DNA of 64,000 nucleotides, from contig CAYSCW010000014.1 in assembly GCA_964429795.1 (NCBI GenBank), positions 1 to 64,000 on the forward strand, in the 5' to 3' direction. Position numbers and translations under genes: made by a program. Positions 33,576-42,791 of the stretch are shown here, in pieces. The stretch is from CAYSCW01 sp964429795 (GTDB lineage: Bacteria > Acidobacteriota > Aminicenantia > Aminicenantales > Aminicenantaceae). The notes beneath the pieces were generated by a model that worked only from the letters and a program-made list of their open reading frames with translations, searched no databases and was not told where the DNA came from. Numbering within the stretch: position 1 is the stretch's first letter; each line of letters starts with the position of its first letter.

Positions 33576-35093
33576 TCAGGCCTTTTCCTCCTTGAATTTC
33601 TGGTTAAACTCTTTTAAAGCCTTGGCAATCGCCTCATCCAGCTCGGAATCGATCTCCTTTTTTTCTGCAATCTTCTTTAATACATCTGCATATTCTTTCT
33701 CGAAATACTCATAGAGCTGCTTTTCATATTTCTTGATTTCAGTAACTTCAAACTCATCCAGATATCCTCTGTTTCCTGCATAGATGATAAGGACCTGCTT
33801 TTCCACTGGCAAGGGAATATACTGCTCCTGCTTGAGAATTTCCGTCAACCTCTGTCCTCTGTCAAGCTGAGCCTGGCTAGCCTTGTCTAATTCTGTCCCA
33901 AACTGGGCAAAAGTCACCAGTTCTCTGTACTGGGCTAAATCCAGACGCAGCTGCCCCGCCACCTGTTTCATGGCTTTGATCTGGGCATTCCCGCCCACCC
34001 GGGAAACAGATATTCCCACGTTTATGGCTGGTCTGATACCGGCATTGAAAAGCTCTGGTTCTAAATATATTTGGCCGTCCGTAATGGAAATGACATTTGT
34101 AGGAATATAGCCTGAGACATCTCCAGCCTGGGTTTCGATGATGGGAAGCGCGGTCAACGATCCCCCGCCGCTCTCATCATTGTACTTGGCAGCTCTTTCC
34201 AGCAGTCTGGAGTGGAGATAGAAGACATCACCGGGATAGGCCTCCCGCCCAGGCGGTCTCCGGAGCAGGAGAGAGATCTCCCTGTATGCGGCAGCATGCT
34301 TGGAGAGATCATCATAGACAAGGAGTGCATGCTGTCCGTTGTCCCGGAAGTATTCTCCGATGGCACAGCCGCTGTAAGGAGCAAGATACTGGAGAGGAGA
34401 AGGATCACTGGCAGAGGCAGCGACCACGATAGAGTAATCCATCGCTCCATAATCTTCCAGGACTTTAACGATATAGGCAATGGTCGAATTTTTCTGACCT
34501 ACAGCCACATAGATGCAGATGACGTCCTTTCCTTTCTGATTGATGATGGTATCCATGGCAATGGCTGTCTTTCCCGTCTGGCGGTCTCCGATGATGAGCT
34601 CCCTCTGACCTCGTCCTATGGGAATCATTGCATCGATAGCCTTGATCCCAGTCTGCAAAGGCCATTTAACTGGCAATCGGTCCACCACACCGGGAGCCAA
34701 ACGCTCCACCTCCATGAAGGTATCGGTCTTTATGGGACCCTTTTCATCCAAAGGCTTTCCCAAGGGATTCACCACTCTTCCAAAAAGAGCCGGGCCAGAA
34801 GGAACCTGAATGATCCTGTGAGTGCGCTTGACCAAATCACCCTCTTTAACCAGATGACTCTCTCCCAAAAGAACCGCTCCTACGTTGTCTTCTTCCAAAT
34901 TTAAGGCGAGGCCAAAGAGATCTCGTGGAAATTCAAGCAGTTCATTGTACATTACATTATCCAGACCGTAGATTTGGGCTATGCCATCTCCTACAGCTGT
35001 CACTGTCCCCACTTCCTTGATGTCTACTTCTGCCTCATAGCCCTCGATCTGGCGCTGGATTATGCGGCTTATTTCATCAGCTTTTATTTCCAT
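33576..35093 (-). CDS. atpA: ATP synthase F1 alpha subunit
   Basis: 505 residues, normal length. Regulatory F1 subunit with the P-loop GDRQTGKTAIAMDTI, the family block SVSRVGGNAQIKAMKQVAG and an N-terminal EVGTVTAVGDGIAQIYGL. It starts with a standard ATG and lies 12 bp after atpH. No insertion like that in atpD is present here. Confidence 0.98.
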   Translation of the reverse strand: MEIKADEISRIIQRQIEGYEAEVDIKEVGTVTAVGDGIAQIYGLDNVMYNELLEFPRDLFGLALNLEEDNVGAVLLGESHLVKEGDLVKRTHRIIQVPSGPALFGRVVNPLGKPLDEKGPIKTDTFMEVERLAPGVVDRLPVKWPLQTGIKAIDAMIPIGRGQRELIIGDRQTGKTAIAMDTIINQKGKDVICIYVAVGQKNSTIAYIVKVLEDYGAMDYSIVVAASASDPSPLQYLAPYSGCAIGEYFRDNGQHALLVYDDLSKHAAAYREISLLLRRPPGREAYPGDVFYLHSRLLERAAKYNDESGGGSLTALPIIETQAGDVSGYIPTNVISITDGQIYLEPELFNAGIRPAINVGISVSRVGGNAQIKAMKQVAGQLRLDLAQYRELVTFAQFGTELDKASQAQLDRGQRLTEILKQEQYIPLPVEKQVLIIYAGNRGYLDEFEVTEIKKYEKQLYEYFEKEYADVLKKIAEKKEIDSELDEAIAKALKEFNQKFKEEKA

Positions 35094-35105
35094 CTTCCTT
35101 CCTTC

Positions 35106-35648
35106 CTACTCCTCAATTATTTTTTCCTTGAGATTCTCCAAACTCCCTTTAATGGAAACATCATAGACGATATTTCCCTTACGCAAAGAAAGTCCTCCGA
35201 TCAACTCAGGGTCTATTCTATATTTTAACGAGACTGGTCCCCTTTCCAAAATCTCCAATTTTTCTTTCAACCTGCCCTTCTGATCATCCTTCAGAGGCAC
35301 AGCTGAGAAGACTTCAATGGTGGAAATTCCTCTCCTTTCATCCCATAGAATAGGAAAAGATTCCACGATATCGCCGAGAAGCCCTATTCGGTCGTTCTCG
35401 ATGAGAAGCAAGATGAACCTGGAAATTTTCTCGGCCCATTTTCTTCTCGATACAATCTCTTTCCCAATCTGAATCTTCCTGGTTCTGGGCAAGAAAGGGT
35501 TGGCAAGAGCTTGACGGAGCTGTTCACACTCTAAAACAAGGCCGAAAAAAACTCCCAATTGCTGGAAAAGGGTTTCAAACTCCTTTTGATCCTTGATGGA
35601 GCTAACTAACCCCTGAGTGTATCTCTTTGCCAGAATCTGACTTCTCAT
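35106..35648 (-). CDS. atpH: ATP synthase delta subunit
   Basis: 180 residues. Peripheral stalk subunit linking F1 to the b subunits. The N-terminus ILAKRYTQGLVSSIKDQKEFE and the C-terminus DPELIGGLSLRKGNIVYDVSIKGSL match the OSCP family. The start at ATG 35648 overlaps the preceding b-type gene by 47 bp, an unusually long overlap, but the N-terminal match supports it. Confidence 0.95.
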   Translation of the reverse strand: MRSQILAKRYTQGLVSSIKDQKEFETLFQQLGVFFGLVLECEQLRQALANPFLPRTRKIQIGKEIVSRRKWAEKISRFILLLIENDRIGLLGDIVESFPILWDERRGISTIEVFSAVPLKDDQKGRLKEKLEILERGPVSLKYRIDPELIGGLSLRKGNIVYDVSIKGSLENLKEKIIEE

Positions 35649-36204
35649 ATAAACTCTCGATTTTTTCGATGGATTTATCGATAAGCTCGGATGCCGTCTC
35701 GGGTGTCATCTTTCGCTTTATCCTCTCCCGAGCAAAGGATGTGGCCAGTTCAGCGGCATGTTCTTTAAGTTCTCGAACTCCTGCTCGGGTGAGCATCTCA
35801 ATTTCCTCTTGAGCATACCGTCTCAACCGCTCAGCCTCTTGGTGGGTCCTTTCGATGATTCTCTCTCTTTCTTTCTGCCCTTCTACTTTCCCTTCTTTTT
35901 TGATCTGGGCGATCTCTTCTTCAATGCGGCTCAGCCGCTCTTTCACTTGGTCCAACTTCCTTTCTGCTTCTTTCCAAGAGCTTTCGCTCTCCTTAAGGGT
36001 GACCTCTATCTTCTGTACTCTCGCCTGGAGGAAATTGCGGAGGGGCCTGTAGAGGACATAAGCCAAACCTCCGAAGAGGACGATAAAATTCAGCGCTTTT
36101 CCCAAAAATTCCATAGAATGGGATGAATGCTCCTCCTCTGCCTGGGCGGTCTGGAACAAAACAAGCACGAAGAGGAAAAAAATCAGGTTTCTTTTCCAAG
36201 ACAT
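35602..36204 (-). CDS. ATP synthase b-type subunit 2 (b'-like)
   Basis: 200 residues. A hydrophobic N-terminal stretch ending ALA-like at QTAQA may be a signal peptide; it is followed by a His/Glu segment (EEEHSSHS), a membrane helix (ALNFIVLFGGLAYVLYRPL) and a long charged coiled coil. So the protein may have a cleaved leader or two membrane passes, unlike the other b gene. It pairs with the b subunit to form the stator, as b/b' heterodimers do in some bacteria. Its ATG shares one base with the stop of the first b gene. Confidence 0.85.
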   Translation of the reverse strand: MSWKRNLIFFLFVLVLFQTAQAEEEHSSHSMEFLGKALNFIVLFGGLAYVLYRPLRNFLQARVQKIEVTLKESESSWKEAERKLDQVKERLSRIEEEIAQIKKEGKVEGQKERERIIERTHQEAERLRRYAQEEIEMLTRAGVRELKEHAAELATSFARERIKRKMTPETASELIDKSIEKIESLYEKSDSGKEIHSGVS

Positions 36205-36620
36205 TAGATCAAAAGCCTCTTCTCGATTCTCTCAGCCAGGCTCTCGCTTTGCGATTCAAGCTTTTTCTTCAATGTGCTGATTTGCTTCTCTAGAGTCTCC
36301 TTGGCAGCCTCAACCTGGCTGCGGCAATCTCGATTCGTCTCTTCCAACATCTTCTCCTTCTCCCTGAAGCCTTCCTGCTGCAATTTTTCTTTGAGGGACT
36401 GAGCTTCGGCTCTCGCCTCTTTTAACTTCTCTTCTACCTGATGAGACTCCTCCTCAAAAGTCTGGAGCGTCTCTTCTGCGTTCTTTCTGTTTCCTTCGAT
36501 CTTAGCTTCCCTCTCTCCCATCACTTTTCGCAAAGGCTTGAAAAAGGCTTTGGTGAGGATAGCCACAAGTATCCAGACTATAAAAGAGACAACGATTAAG
36601 CTCACATCGATGTAAAGCAT
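36204..36620 (-). CDS. atpF: ATP synthase b-type subunit 1
   Basis: 138 residues. An N-terminal membrane helix (LIVVSFIVWILVAILTKAFF) is followed by PLRKVMGEREAKIEGNRKNAEETL, the usual start of the b-subunit coiled coil, and then continuous charged heptads to the end. It is the first gene of this ATP synthase operon; no atpB (a) or atpE (c) lies upstream, where folC is found instead. Confidence 0.92.
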   Translation of the reverse strand: MLYIDVSLIVVSFIVWILVAILTKAFFKPLRKVMGEREAKIEGNRKNAEETLQTFEEESHQVEEKLKEARAEAQSLKEKLQQEGFREKEKMLEETNRDCRSQVEAAKETLEKQISTLKKKLESQSESLAERIEKRLLI

Positions 36621-36646
36621 TGTTTAAAAAGAAGCCAAAATTAGGC

Positions 36647-36663
36647 AAAAATGTAACATTTTT
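36647..36663. promoter_or_regulatory. perfect inverted repeat ahead of the ATP synthase operon
   Basis: AAAAATGT-A-ACATTTTT, an 8-bp perfect palindrome about 30 bp upstream of the first b-subunit ATG. It could be an operator or the remains of a terminator for folC; A/T richness makes chance possible. Confidence 0.35.
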
Positions 36664-36737
36664 CCCCTAAAAAAGCAAGCAGGCTAAAAGGAGGCAAGTT
36701 ATCTCTTTTTTAGTGTTAGGGGTGAGGATGGGAGTCG

Positions 36738-38039
36738 TCACTTTTTTATACCATGGGGAAAGAATTTTTTTATCTCTCCCACGATATAGAGAGAGCCTGT
36801 AACAAGTATGCAATCGTCGCGAGCGGCATTCTTGAGCGCCGTAAGAAGGGCCTTCTTTGGATCAGGCTCCAAAAAGAGACGGTCTTCGAACTTGGAAACC
36901 CTTTCCTTTATTTCCTCAGGGGAAGCTCCCTTGAAAAAAGGAAAGCGGGTCAGGATCACCATCCTGGAGAGAGGGAAGAGGATGTCAGCGATCATCTCAA
37001 TCTTCTTATCCCTCATGGAAGCAAAAACAAGGATGATTGGTGAGGGTATAAAATCGCGGATGTAATCTTGTAGAGCCATAGCCCCTTCTTCATTGTGAGC
37101 TCCATCCAAGATGACTAGAGGAGAGGAAGAAATGGCCTCCATCCGCCCTTCCCATCGAACGGTCTCTACTCCCCGTATGATCTTTTCTTTCTCCAACTTT
37201 CTCCAATTTTCACTGAGTCTTTCCGAAGCCACTAGAGCCACAGCTGCATTTTTGCCTTGATGTTGGCCTGGGAGACTGGGAGAATAGCAGTATTTTTCTC
37301 TATCAGATCTGTATTCGAATTGATAGTCGTTCCTTCTTTTACGGGCTGTGTAGGATTCACTGCTTTCAAAGACACCGAAGAAGGGAGCACAAAGCTCCTC
37401 TGCTCTCTTTTTTATGGTCAGAAAAGCTTCTCTTGGCTCTGCTCCACAGACGACAGGCACATTCTTTCTTATGATCCCCGCCTTTTCAAAGGCTATCTGC
37501 TCCAAGCTCTCCCCTAAAAACTTTTGATGTTCAGCAGAAATGGTGGCGATGACAGTTAGCACAGGATCCACCACATTGGTGGCATCAAACCTGCCTCCCA
37601 TCCCCACTTCCAAGACAGCCATATCTACCTTTTGCTCTTGGAAATAGACCAGTGCCAAACAAGTGAGCAGCTCAAAATAGGTGGGTGGGGATAGCAATAT
37701 CTTAGAGTCGATCAATCCCTCAATTGTTTTTTTCAGCTGGGTAAGAATCCGGCATAATGCGCGAGCAGGGATCGGCGTTCTCCCGATTCTGGTCCTCTCT
37801 TCTACCCGCACAAGATGGGGGGAGGTAAAAAGGCCAACTCGGAAACCGTGAAGGATCAAGATCTGGCTGAGCATGGCACAGACCGATCCTTTCCCGTTTG
37901 TTCCTGCTACCAGAACGGAAGGATATTTTTGGTGGGGATTGCTTAATGCAGACAGCACGGCTCTAACGTTATCCAGCCCGAATTTGATGCCCAAGTTTTG
38001 TATCTTTTCCAGATACCTTAAGCATTCTCCGTAGTTCAT
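36738..38039 (-). CDS. folC: dihydrofolate synthase / folylpolyglutamate synthase
   Basis: 433 residues, normal length. Adds glutamate to dihydropteroate or folates. P-loop VAGTNGKGSVCAMLSQIL, the Mur-ligase type EVGMGGRFDATNVV, and ILDGAHNEEGAMAL near the C-terminal domain. It starts at an ATG that overlaps the accD stop (ATGA), the same accD-folC order as in many bacteria. Confidence 0.96.
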   Translation of the reverse strand: MNYGECLRYLEKIQNLGIKFGLDNVRAVLSALSNPHQKYPSVLVAGTNGKGSVCAMLSQILILHGFRVGLFTSPHLVRVEERTRIGRTPIPARALCRILTQLKKTIEGLIDSKILLSPPTYFELLTCLALVYFQEQKVDMAVLEVGMGGRFDATNVVDPVLTVIATISAEHQKFLGESLEQIAFEKAGIIRKNVPVVCGAEPREAFLTIKKRAEELCAPFFGVFESSESYTARKRRNDYQFEYRSDREKYCYSPSLPGQHQGKNAAVALVASERLSENWRKLEKEKIIRGVETVRWEGRMEAISSSPLVILDGAHNEEGAMALQDYIRDFIPSPIILVFASMRDKKIEMIADILFPLSRMVILTRFPFFKGASPEEIKERVSKFEDRLFLEPDPKKALLTALKNAARDDCILVTGSLYIVGEIKKFFPHGIKK

Positions 38040-38827
38040 TGAGGACGGTTAAGGAAGAGCCGTAAAGCTCTGATAAGATAAGGCCTCAGATTCTTCCTCT
38101 CCACCACATCATCGAGCATGCCGTGGCGCAGAAGAAACTCCGACCGCTGAAAACCCTTGGGCAGTTTCTCTTTTATAGTCTGTTCGATGACTCGAGGACC
38201 GGCAAAACCGATAAGTGCATTGGGCTCAGAGATGTTGATATCGCCCAGCATAGCAAAGCTGGCTGTCACCCCTCCGGTAGTGGGATCAGTCAACACGGAA
38301 ATATAAGGCAGTCGCACATCCTCAAATCTGGCAATGGCAGAACTTGTCTTCATCAACTGCATCAAGGATAGTGCTCCTTCTTGCATCCTAGCTCCCCCAG
38401 AACAGGAAACGATGATCAAAGGGACTTTCCGCTCGAGCGCCCTTTCAGCAGCCAAAGTAATCTTCTCTCCCACCACAGAACCCATGCTCCCTCCCATGAA
38501 TCCAAATTCCATGACTGAAACGACCACCTCTATCCCTCCCATGGTTCCTTCTGCATTGATGACAGCATCTGAGAGAGAAGTGCTTTTTTGGTTGTCAACA
38601 AGCCTCTGGGAATACTTCATAGAATCTTCGAATCCGAGGGGATCTTTGGGGATAATGTTCTGATCGATGAGTTTGAATTTGCTTTCATCTAAAAGCATTT
38701 TTAAACGATCTACAGCCGCAAGCCTGAAATGAAAGCCACAGGCAGAACAGACGAAGAAGTTGTCGAGGATATCCTGCCTGTACAGGATGCGGCGGCAGTT
38801 GTTACAACGAGTCCATAGCTGGTCCAT
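38036..38827 (-). CDS. accD: acetyl-CoA carboxylase carboxyltransferase beta subunit
   Basis: 263 residues. Transfers the carboxyl group from biotin to acetyl-CoA in fatty acid synthesis. The N-terminal zinc ribbon is complete: C8, C11, C27 and C30. The crotonase-like core has VVSVMEFGFMGGSMGSVVGEK and IVSCSGGARMQEGALSLMQ. The alpha subunit is not in the window. It lies 73 bp downstream of the receiver-only gene. Confidence 0.96.
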   Translation of the reverse strand: MDQLWTRCNNCRRILYRQDILDNFFVCSACGFHFRLAAVDRLKMLLDESKFKLIDQNIIPKDPLGFEDSMKYSQRLVDNQKSTSLSDAVINAEGTMGGIEVVVSVMEFGFMGGSMGSVVGEKITLAAERALERKVPLIIVSCSGGARMQEGALSLMQLMKTSSAIARFEDVRLPYISVLTDPTTGGVTASFAMLGDINISEPNALIGFAGPRVIEQTIKEKLPKGFQRSEFLLRHGMLDDVVERKNLRPYLIRALRLFLNRPQ

Positions 38828-38900
38828 AGGGATTAAACCTTCATTTCCAAATCACGGAATGACGACGTATTGATGAAAAAATTCGAATTTTTTTCTTCTT

Positions 38901-39392
38901 CTACCCTTTATTTTTCGATGATTTCTTCTTCTTTGTTTGGCGAGAACCGCCGGTGACCATCTCAGTAAGATTCTTAAGCACTGTCTCAGGATCGGGAAGC
39001 TCTTCTTCTATATCCTCTTCCTCATAAAGGAGATTCATCACAGAATTCATGAGTTCTTTCTCGTCGATCGGCTTCTCATAATAATCAGAAGCGCCGAACG
39101 AACGCAATGCCTCACTCTTATACTGAGGTCCTTTATAGACTCCGGTGACTATGATTACCGGCACCTGTCCTTTGGTCTCCTGGAATATTTTTAATGTTAG
39201 GTCAAAACCGTGCAACTTGGGTAACATAGCCTCTAGTATCACCAGATCAGGCTTTTTCTCCCTGAATTTTTCATAAGCAGAGGCGCCATCAGTGGCGGTC
39301 ACGACATCCATTCCATGAGACTTTAAGACTTCAGTCAGAGAAGTGAGACTGCTGACGTCGAAATCGACCAGCAGTATCTTCTTCCCAGGCAT
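38901..39392 (-). CDS. single-domain receiver protein with Glu at the phosphorylation site
   Basis: 163 residues: one CheY-like receiver (1-125) and a Lys-rich tail (QTKKKKSSKNKG). The conserved Asp that receives phosphate is Glu: LVILEAMLPKLHG, E54, where the other regulators in this window have LDLML or LDIML. The first acidic cluster is also altered (VDFD, D10 and D12). Thr (IIVTGV) and Lys (YYEKPID) are kept. Glu can mimic phospho-Asp, so the protein may be locked in an active-like state or be a pseudo-receiver. It lies ahead of accD and folC. Confidence 0.88.
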   Translation of the reverse strand: MPGKKILLVDFDVSSLTSLTEVLKSHGMDVVTATDGASAYEKFREKKPDLVILEAMLPKLHGFDLTLKIFQETKGQVPVIIVTGVYKGPQYKSEALRSFGASDYYEKPIDEKELMNSVMNLLYEEEDIEEELPDPETVLKNLTEMVTGGSRQTKKKKSSKNKG

Positions 39393-39448
39393 GATATCAA
39401 AAAGATTCTAAAATATACCCAGTGGAAAGTCAATCGGAAGAGATGTAA

Positions 39449-39525
39449 GGATAGCATCTTCCGTGATGATTTTAAGGACAATCAGGCAAGCTGAATCGTC
39501 AGCAAGCGGATTTAAAGATGCTTAC
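39449..39525 (+). repeat. short derivative of repeat family A
   Basis: GGATAGCATCTTCCGTGATGA matches the left terminus of family A, and TTTAAAGATGCTTACC matches its right terminus in inverted orientation, but the central hairpin is missing. At 77 bp it looks like a deletion derivative. Confidence 0.55.
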
Positions 39526-39578
39526 CAATCAGAACCCGCCGTTGATTGGGGGAATTTCTTTGTGTTATATTGACAGAA

Positions 39579-40556
39579 ATGAGGGAAACACAGCATCCTG
39601 ACCTCTCTCTTGTCGTCCCCGTCTATAACGAAGCTCAGAACCTTCTCCCTCTTCATCGAGAAATTGTTGATTCCTGCTCAAAACTGAATAATTCTTATGA
39701 ACTCATTTTTGTGGACGATGGAAGCTGGGATGAATCCTTTGTTGTTCTCAAGAATATCCAGAAAGACGACCATAAGGTCAAGGTCATAAAGCTACGTAAA
39801 AACTTCGGTCAAACAGCTGCCCTTTCAGCCGGATTCGATTATGCTCAAGGAGATATCATCATCAGCTTGGACGCTGATTTACAGAATGACCCCAAAGACT
39901 TCCCCCTCCTTATCCAAAAAATCCAAGAGGGCTATGATATTGTCAGCGGGTGGAGGCAGAAGAGAAAAGACCGCTTACTCACGCGCCGTCTCCCCTCTTT
40001 TGTCGGGAACTGGCTCATCTCTTTTTTTACCAGGATCAAGCTCCATGACTATGGCTGCATGCTGAAAGCTTTTCGAAAGGAAGTGGTGAAGAGTATCAGG
40101 CTTTATGGAGAGATGCATCGTTTCATCCCAGCCATCGCCAGAAACATGGGCTTTCTGGTTACAGAAGTCAGAGTTAACCATCGACCGCGTCTCTACGGAA
40201 AATCCAAATATCGCTCCACCCGATTCATCAGAGTCATACTAGACCTTTTGACAGTGAAATTTCTTTTGAGCTATTCCACTCGTCCCCTGCAGATATTCGG
40301 TCTCATCGGGTTTCTCACCGGAATAATCGGTATCATTCTGGGCCTCTACCTTTCCTACCAGCGTTTCATCATCAAGGTCGGTATCAGTGGCCGCCCTCTT
40401 CTCCTGCTGGCCATCTTGCTGATGGTGATAGGTCTTCAATTCATCACCTTGGGACTACTGGCAGAAATCATGGTCCGGGCCTATCATGAGTCGGTGAGAA
40501 AAAAGATCTATATCATCCAGGAGATCGTTGATTCTGAACTCAACGAGCACTCATAG
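39579..40556 (+). CDS. GT2 glycosyltransferase with membrane anchor (polyprenyl-phosphate type)
   Basis: 325 residues from ATG 39579, chosen over an upstream TTG because it gives the usual start LSLVVPVYNEAQNL. GT-A fold with FVDDGSWDESF and the DXD in SLDADLQNDP, the QNDP being typical of enzymes that load sugars on polyprenyl phosphate (GtrB/ArnC-like). Two C-terminal membrane helices (FGLIGFLTGIIGIILGLYL, LLLLAILLMVIGLQFITLGL) anchor it. It is the first gene of a plus-strand glycan cluster and is followed 18 bp later by a GT4 enzyme. Confidence 0.92.
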   Translation: MRETQHPDLSLVVPVYNEAQNLLPLHREIVDSCSKLNNSYELIFVDDGSWDESFVVLKNIQKDDHKVKVIKLRKNFGQTAALSAGFDYAQGDIIISLDADLQNDPKDFPLLIQKIQEGYDIVSGWRQKRKDRLLTRRLPSFVGNWLISFFTRIKLHDYGCMLKAFRKEVVKSIRLYGEMHRFIPAIARNMGFLVTEVRVNHRPRLYGKSKYRSTRFIRVILDLLTVKFLLSYSTRPLQIFGLIGFLTGIIGIILGLYLSYQRFIIKVGISGRPLLLLAILLMVIGLQFITLGLLAEIMVRAYHESVRKKIYIIQEIVDSELNEHS

Positions 40557-40574
40557 CGTCATAAATCAGAATCC

Positions 40575-41750
40575 ATGAAAATCTTGATGCTGGCCCCTGA
40601 ACCTTTCCTCGCTCCTCGAGGGACGCCTGTAAGCATTTATTTCAGAACCAAAGCTCTTTCTGAGCTCGGCCATAAAGTACACCTCATCAGTTATCACCTG
40701 GGCGAGGATGTGGACCTGAAAAATGTCAAGATCCATCGAATTCCCCGTCTCTTTTTTATCCGGAGAATCAAGATCGGAATCTCCCTGGCCAAAATTCTCC
40801 TGGATATTTTACTCCTCTTCAAAGCCGTCACTCGACTGATAAAAGAAAAATATGACTTAGTCTTCTCCCACGAGGAGGCTGCTTTAATGGGCGTGGTGCT
40901 GGCCAAGATCTGGCGCCGGCCTCATATCTACGACATGCACTCCAGCCTTCCCCAGCAGATAAAACAAGGGAAGTTCTTTGGCGCTGGTATCCTAGCTAAA
41001 ATCTTCTCTTGGATAGAAAATTTCATACTCAGAAACAGCCAGGCTGTGATAGCCATCTGTCCTGAACTTTTAATAAAGACGAGAGAAAAAGGGCACAGAG
41101 CAAAGACTGTGCTGCTCGAAAATTTCATGGGATTTGAACAGCTCACCTTCTCCGGAGATCAGACCCAAAAAATAAAGGATAGGCTAGTCCTCCAGGAGGA
41201 AAAAGTCGTCCTTTATGCCGGCAATTTTCAACCCTACCAGGGACTTACTCTCCTGCTTGAAGCCGCAGCAGAGATGGAGGATAAGAATATTCTATTTATC
41301 CTTATAGGTGGAACCAGACAGGAGATAGAAAAAATGCAAAAAAAGGCAGAATCTCTGCGCGTATTGGAGAGAGTTCGCTTTGTAAGGGAAGTTACTCCTT
41401 TTAATCTTCCTCTTTATCTCTCTGCGGCCGATGTGCTGGTCTCACCTCGTTTACTAGGAACAGCTACTCCACTCAAAATTTATTCTTATCTGAGATCTGG
41501 TAAGCCAGTCGTGGCCACAAACCTCCCCACACACACTCAAATTCTGGATGAAAAAGTCTCCATCCTTGTTCCTCCTGATCAAAGAGGCCTGGCTGAAGGA
41601 CTTACCTTTGCCCTTTATCATCCCGAGGCCAAACAAAGAGCTCAAGCAGCCAAGCAGTGGATGGAAAGCAACTATCCTCCTTCCCTCTATCTGGAAAAAA
41701 TGAACCAGACACTCAAAATAGCCATGAACAAAAGAGGAGGTAGTCAATAG
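40575..41750 (+). CDS. GT4-family glycosyltransferase
   Basis: 391 residues. N-terminal acceptor domain MLAPEPFLAPRGTPVSIYFR and a nucleotide-sugar domain with VLYAGNFQPYQGLTLLLEAA and DVLVSPRLLGTATPLKIYSYL, the GT-B and EX7E-like pattern of GT4 enzymes. It probably adds one sugar to a cell-surface glycan. It lies 18 bp after the GT2 gene and 12 bp before a methyltransferase gene, which points to one operon. Confidence 0.9.
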   Translation: MKILMLAPEPFLAPRGTPVSIYFRTKALSELGHKVHLISYHLGEDVDLKNVKIHRIPRLFFIRRIKIGISLAKILLDILLLFKAVTRLIKEKYDLVFSHEEAALMGVVLAKIWRRPHIYDMHSSLPQQIKQGKFFGAGILAKIFSWIENFILRNSQAVIAICPELLIKTREKGHRAKTVLLENFMGFEQLTFSGDQTQKIKDRLVLQEEKVVLYAGNFQPYQGLTLLLEAAAEMEDKNILFILIGGTRQEIEKMQKKAESLRVLERVRFVREVTPFNLPLYLSAADVLVSPRLLGTATPLKIYSYLRSGKPVVATNLPTHTQILDEKVSILVPPDQRGLAEGLTFALYHPEAKQRAQAAKQWMESNYPPSLYLEKMNQTLKIAMNKRGGSQ

Positions 41751-41762
41751 AGAAAGCCTGAG

Positions 41763-42521
41763 ATGACAGAAGAAAAAGTCAGACGATTTTATGACGACCT
41801 CTGGTCAAAATACATCCCCCAATACTCTGCATCAAAAAAACACTGGGAAACATTCTATCATTCAGCCGAAGTCAGAGATAAACTGGTGCTCGATGCTGGC
41901 TGCGGGACAGGGATTTTCTCGTTTATTTTTGCCAAAGAAGGAGCCTTCCGGGTGGTGGGAATTGATATCAGTCAGCGCAGTCTTAAGACTGCTCAGAATT
42001 TGAAAAAGAGATATGGAGCTAAGAACACCGATTTTCAGAGAGTCAATATGCTCAAACTCCCTTTCGAAAACGCTTCCTTTGACATTGTCTGGGCCTGGGG
42101 AGCCGTTCATCATACAACCGATCCTTTCCTGGCCTTTGAAGAACTCATCAGAGTTCTCAAACACGAAGGTTCACTCCTACTGGCAGTCTACCGGAAGACC
42201 GGCCTCACTTTTCTCCATGAAATATTGAGGAGGATTCTTCTCAGGTTGCCTGAAAAGACATGGGGTCCCCTCTCTCTTATCCTTTCTCTTGTGTTGGCTC
42301 CTGTGGTCTTTCTTTTCAAAAAGAGACAAAAATCACGAAAAGGAGAAAAACTGGAAGAACTCATCCTAGACTGGTATTTTGTCCCCCTGAGACATTTCTT
42401 CCTGCCAGCACAGATCAAAAGTTTCCTGCAACAGAGGGGGTTGGTCATCGAAAAATATCTTCCCTATTCCGGCCGCTTTAACAGCACTTCCAACTTCATC
42501 CTCAAGGCCCGGAAAAAATAG
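41763..42521 (+). CDS. class I SAM methyltransferase
   Basis: 252 residues. SAM-binding LVLDAGCGTGIFSFIFAKEG, then VVGIDISQRSL and DIVWAWGAVHHTTDPFLAFEEL as in UbiE-like enzymes. A hydrophobic stretch near 170-185 (GPLSLILSLVLAPVVFLF) suggests membrane contact. From its place behind two glycosyltransferases it may methylate a sugar or lipid carrier. The stop codon is the first base of the repeat copy that follows. Confidence 0.88.
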   Translation: MTEEKVRRFYDDLWSKYIPQYSASKKHWETFYHSAEVRDKLVLDAGCGTGIFSFIFAKEGAFRVVGIDISQRSLKTAQNLKKRYGAKNTDFQRVNMLKLPFENASFDIVWAWGAVHHTTDPFLAFEELIRVLKHEGSLLLAVYRKTGLTFLHEILRRILLRLPEKTWGPLSLILSLVLAPVVFLFKKRQKSRKGEKLEELILDWYFVPLRHFFLPAQIKSFLQQRGLVIEKYLPYSGRFNSTSNFILKARKK

Positions 42522-42685
42522 CATTTCCATTTCCGTGACAGCTAATAACAATGTCATTCGACATAGCGTCGGTTCCCATCTCTCCTCGCCAAAGACCCTC
42601 CCACCCACCACCATGGGCTTCGGAGGGACGGGAACCGACGTCGATCTCCCTAACCAGCTTTCCCTCATCACGGAAATAGAAATGC
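42521..42685 (-). repeat. MITE-like repeat family A, copy 4 (complete, with clear TIRs)
   Basis: The best-preserved copy. GCATTTCCATTTCCGTGA (42521-42538) and TCACGGAAATAGAAATGC (42668-42685) are 18-bp terminal inverted repeats with one mismatch. Inside, GTCGGTTCCC pairs with GGGAACCGAC around a loop with the family motif CCATGGGCTTCGGAG. It starts at the last base of the methyltransferase stop codon. Confidence 0.88.
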
Positions 42686-42791
42686 AAAATGAGAAAAATT
42701 GACTAAAGGCAATCAAGCGGCTATCATATTCCCTCAAATTCACAAAATCTCATTTGAATATGTAAAGAAGCAGATGGCACCCAGAAAATAG

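Noticed and set aside
34212..34904. 230-codon plus-strand frame
   Set aside because: Antisense to atpA, no recognisable domains.
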